Shown here: piece by piece, positions 5,982 through 7,762 of the stretch | Position numbering within the stretch: the stretch's first letter is position 1 | Layout: each line of letters opens with the position of its first letter | Assembly: GCA_902470035.1 (NCBI GenBank) | Contig: CABREZ010000070.1 | Coordinates: 1 to 7,762, forward strand | DNA length: 7,762 nt | Direction: 5' to 3' | Source of the DNA: an uncultured Streptococcus sp. | GTDB lineage: Bacteria > Bacillota > Bacilli > Lactobacillales > Streptococcaceae | Made by a program: the position numbers and the translations under genes | Notes under the pieces: generated by a model | What the model saw: only the letters and a program-made list of their open reading frames with translations | The model's database searches: none | What the model was told of the DNA's origin: nothing

Positions 5982-6776
5982 ATGGAAAATGAAACAGTTG
6001 ACTATGGAAAAGTAACAGGAATGGTACACTCTACGGAAAGCTTCGGTGCAGTGGATGGACCAGGGATCCGTTTTATTGTCTTCCTTCAAGGATGTCAAAT
6101 GCGGTGTCAGTATTGCCATAACCCGGATACTTGGGCTATGGAAACCAACATGTCTAGAGAACGAACAGTGGATGATGTCCTAGAAGAAGCCCTTCGCTAT
6201 CGTGGATTTTGGGGTCAAAAAGGTGGAATCACTGTCAGTGGGGGAGAAGCTCTCTTGCAGATAGATTTCTTGATTGCCCTCTTCACCAAGGCTCAAGAGT
6301 TGGGCATTCACTGTACGCTGGATACTTGTGCTCTACCTTTCCGCAATACTCCTCGCTACCTGGAAAAATTTGACAAACTGATGGCAGTGACCGATTTGGT
6401 GCTTCTTGATATCAAGGAAATTAATGATGAACGGCACAGATTTGTAACCAGTCAAACGAATAAGAATATTTTGGCTTGTGCCAAGTATTTGTCTGATATT
6501 GGCAAGCCCGTTTGGATTCGACACGTCTTGGTGCCTGGGCTTACAGACCGAGATGACGACTTGATCGAACTTGGGAAATTCGTCAAAACCCTTAAAAATG
6601 TTGATAAGTTTGAAATTCTTCCTTACCATACCATGGGTGAATTCAAATGGCGGGAATTGGGCATTCCGTACAAGTTGGAGGGTGTGAAGCCACCGACAAA
6701 AGAACGGGTCCAAAATGCTAAGGACTTGATGGAAACTGAAAGTTATCAAGATTACCTGAAACGGGTTAAAGGATAA
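5982..6776 (+). CDS. pflA: Pyruvate formate-lyase-activating enzyme (radical SAM)
   Basis: This 264-residue cytosolic enzyme uses S-adenosylmethionine and a [4Fe-4S] cluster to place the glycyl radical on pyruvate formate-lyase. That switches on anaerobic conversion of pyruvate plus CoA to formate and acetyl-CoA. The cluster cysteines are C38, C42 and C45 (CQMRCQYC), in the CxxxCxxC spacing. SGGEALLQ (86-93) is the SAM-binding GGE motif. DTCA (114-117), LLDIKE (141-146) and HVLVPGLTD (181-189) are conserved PflA segments. The length fits the family (E. coli PflA has 246 residues). The ATG lies six bases after AAGGA (5971-5975). The gene has its own promoter with a cre-like site and its own terminator, so it is probably monocistronic. 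The pfl structural gene is not in the window. Other glycyl-radical activases usually carry extra ferredoxin-type cysteines, which are absent here. Confidence 0.95.
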   Translation: MENETVDYGKVTGMVHSTESFGAVDGPGIRFIVFLQGCQMRCQYCHNPDTWAMETNMSRERTVDDVLEEALRYRGFWGQKGGITVSGGEALLQIDFLIALFTKAQELGIHCTLDTCALPFRNTPRYLEKFDKLMAVTDLVLLDIKEINDERHRFVTSQTNKNILACAKYLSDIGKPVWIRHVLVPGLTDRDDDLIELGKFVKTLKNVDKFEILPYHTMGEFKWRELGIPYKLEGVKPPTKERVQNAKDLMETESYQDYLKRVKG

Positions 6777-6784
6777 AATAAATC

Positions 6785-6813
6785 GAGACAGTTGGTTCTT
6801 CCAGCTGTCTTTT
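6785..6813 (+). terminator. Rho-independent terminator of pflA
   Basis: A 9-bp stem (6787-6795 GACAGTTGG with 6801-6809 CCAGCTGTC, one G-U pair) extends one further A-T pair. It has a TTCTT loop and is followed by TTTT at 6810-6813. It starts about 10 bases after the pflA stop and separates pflA from ppaC. Confidence 0.85.
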
Positions 6814-6857
6814 CTGATGAAATGCACAACTATTCCCTTTCTTTAAACGGAAAAACG

Positions 6858-6866
6858 TGCTAAAAT
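6858..6866 (+). promoter_or_regulatory. Extended -10 promoter of ppaC
   Basis: TG at 6858-6859, one base, then TAAAAT (6861-6866, five of six) forms an extended -10 element. The best -35 candidate at 17 bases is weak (TTTCTT, 6838-6843). It lies between the pflA terminator and the ppaC start, giving a leader of about 30 bases. Confidence 0.6.
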
Positions 6867-6903
6867 AGAGTGAATAGACAAATGAAAATGAAGAGGTAGA
6901 AAC

Positions 6904-7762
6904 ATGTCAAAAATTCTTGTTTTTGGTCACCAAAATCCAGACTCAGATGCCATCGGGTCATCTGTAGCCTTTGCTTATCTTGCAAAAGAGGCTTATGGAT
7001 TGGACACAGAAGCAGTAGCACTTGGAACTCCTAATGAAGAAACAGCCTTCGTTTTGAACTATTTTGGTGTAGAAGCACCACGCGTCATCACATCTGCTAA
7101 AGCAGAAGGTGCAGAGCAAGTCATCTTGACTGACCACAATGAATTCCAACAGTCTGTATCAGATATCGCTGAAGTAGAAGTTTATGGTGTTGTAGACCAC
7201 CACCGTGTAGCTAACTTTGAAACTGCAAGCCCACTCTACATGCGTTTAGAACCAGTTGGATCTGCGTCTTCAATCGTTTACCGCATGTTCAAAGAACACG
7301 GTGTAGCAGTTCCTAAAGAAATTGCAGGTTTGATGCTGTCTGGTTTGATTTCAGATACCCTTCTTTTGAAATCACCAACAACTCACCCATCTGATAAGGT
7401 GATTGCTCCTGAATTGGCTGAATTGGCTGGTGTGAACTTGGAAGAATACGGTCTTGCCATGCTCAAGGCTGGTACAAACTTGGCAAGCAAATCTGCTGAA
7501 GAATTGATTGATATCGATGCCAAGACATTTGAACTCAACGGAAACAATGTCCGTGTGGCTCAAGTCAACACAGTTGATATTGCTGAAGTCTTGGAACGCC
7601 AATCTGAAATCGAAGCAGCTATCCAAGCCGCAAATGCAGCTAGCGGCTACTCTGACTTTGTCTTGATGATTACAGACATCGTCAACTCAAACTCAGAAAT
7701 TTTGGCTCTTGGTGCTAATATGGACAAGGTAGAAGCAGCTTTCAACTTCAAACTTGAAAACA
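6904..7762 (+). CDS. ppaC: Manganese-dependent inorganic pyrophosphatase, family II (3' end beyond window)
   Basis: This cytosolic enzyme hydrolyses pyrophosphate to two phosphates, pulling nucleotide, DNA, RNA and protein synthesis forward. The frame is open from ATG 6904 to the window edge: 286 codons of an expected 311 or so, lacking only about the last 25 residues. The DHH-type metal site is complete: H9, D13 and D15 in GHQNPDSDAIG, D77 in TDHNE, H99 in the VDHH motif (D98-H100), and D151 in ISDT. These match the Bacillus subtilis ligands H9, D13, D15, D75, H97 and D149, shifted by two. The C-terminal domain with its substrate-binding residues is mostly present but its end is cut off. GAGG (6893-6896) lies seven bases before the ATG. 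Codon use (many GGT, GAA, AAC, GCT) suggests high expression and differs from the fucosidase. It is a core gene with its own promoter. Confidence 0.95.
   Translation, partial: MSKILVFGHQNPDSDAIGSSVAFAYLAKEAYGLDTEAVALGTPNEETAFVLNYFGVEAPRVITSAKAEGAEQVILTDHNEFQQSVSDIAEVEVYGVVDHHRVANFETASPLYMRLEPVGSASSIVYRMFKEHGVAVPKEIAGLMLSGLISDTLLLKSPTTHPSDKVIAPELAELAGVNLEEYGLAMLKAGTNLASKSAEELIDIDAKTFELNGNNVRVAQVNTVDIAEVLERQSEIEAAIQAANAASGYSDFVLMITDIVNSNSEILALGANMDKVEAAFNFKLEN

Noticed and set aside
6333..6827. 164-codon open frame on the minus strand opposite pflA
   Set aside because: It lies antisense to the well-supported pflA, runs through its terminator, and its translation shows no recognisable domain. 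It is a shadow of pflA codon use.
6958..7626. Minus-strand frames opposite ppaC (6958-7149, 7372-7626)
   Set aside because: They lie antisense to a gene with a complete metal site; no independent evidence supports them.

Overview
The window looks like chromosomal DNA of an oral Streptococcus, most likely of the mitis group (S. mitis, S. oralis, S. infantis or a relative). The evidence is the YSIRK-type signal peptide plus sortase signal on a giant surface glycosidase, the streptococcal style of pflA and ppaC, a perfect CcpA (cre) box, AT-rich spacers and short GC-stem/T-run terminators. The species cannot be fixed from the sequence alone.

Layout. Positions 2-58 hold the last 18 codons of an unrecognised plus-strand gene, followed by its terminator (77-106). 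Positions 107-462 hold no gene. Within them, 156-296 is a dense set of perfect inverted repeats that resembles a small dispersed intergenic element. Positions 297-413 are plain AT-rich DNA, and 414-438 is a bidirectional terminator. Positions 463-5319 (minus strand) encode one 1618-residue cell-wall-anchored protein. Its parts in order are a YSIRK signal peptide, a GH95 alpha-L-fucosidase catalytic region with all expected catalytic residues, an Fn3-like domain, two tandem sugar-binding-like beta-sandwich modules, two further spacer domains, and a sorting signal of unusual form (LPKTN followed by TG). Its upstream region carries a sigma-A promoter, a perfect cre box in the leader and a strong ribosome binding site. 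It is a self-contained single-gene transcription unit.

Positions 5429-5981 are a gene graveyard. On the minus strand there is the C-terminal 61-codon remnant of a GntR/HutC-family (TreR-like) regulator with its own terminator. Next to it is a short hydrophobic reading frame that may be the tail of a lost membrane protein. The plus-strand core metabolic genes follow: pflA (5982-6776), the activator of pyruvate formate-lyase, with its promoter, a cre-like site and a terminator; then ppaC (from 6904, running off the window), the manganese-dependent family II inorganic pyrophosphatase.

How they fit together. The fucosidase would act outside the cell, removing terminal fucose (probably alpha-1,2-linked) from host mucin, blood-group or milk-type glycans. 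Its cre box implies repression when preferred sugar is present. pflA supports anaerobic mixed-acid fermentation when sugar is limiting, and its upstream region also carries a cre-like box, so both could answer to CcpA. No fucose transport or catabolism genes are present here, so the enzyme may serve mainly to uncover galactose beneath fucose caps. The fucosidase looks like an accessory gene placed between decayed genes beside a core-gene block. I found no CRISPR array, tRNA, rRNA or insertion sequence.
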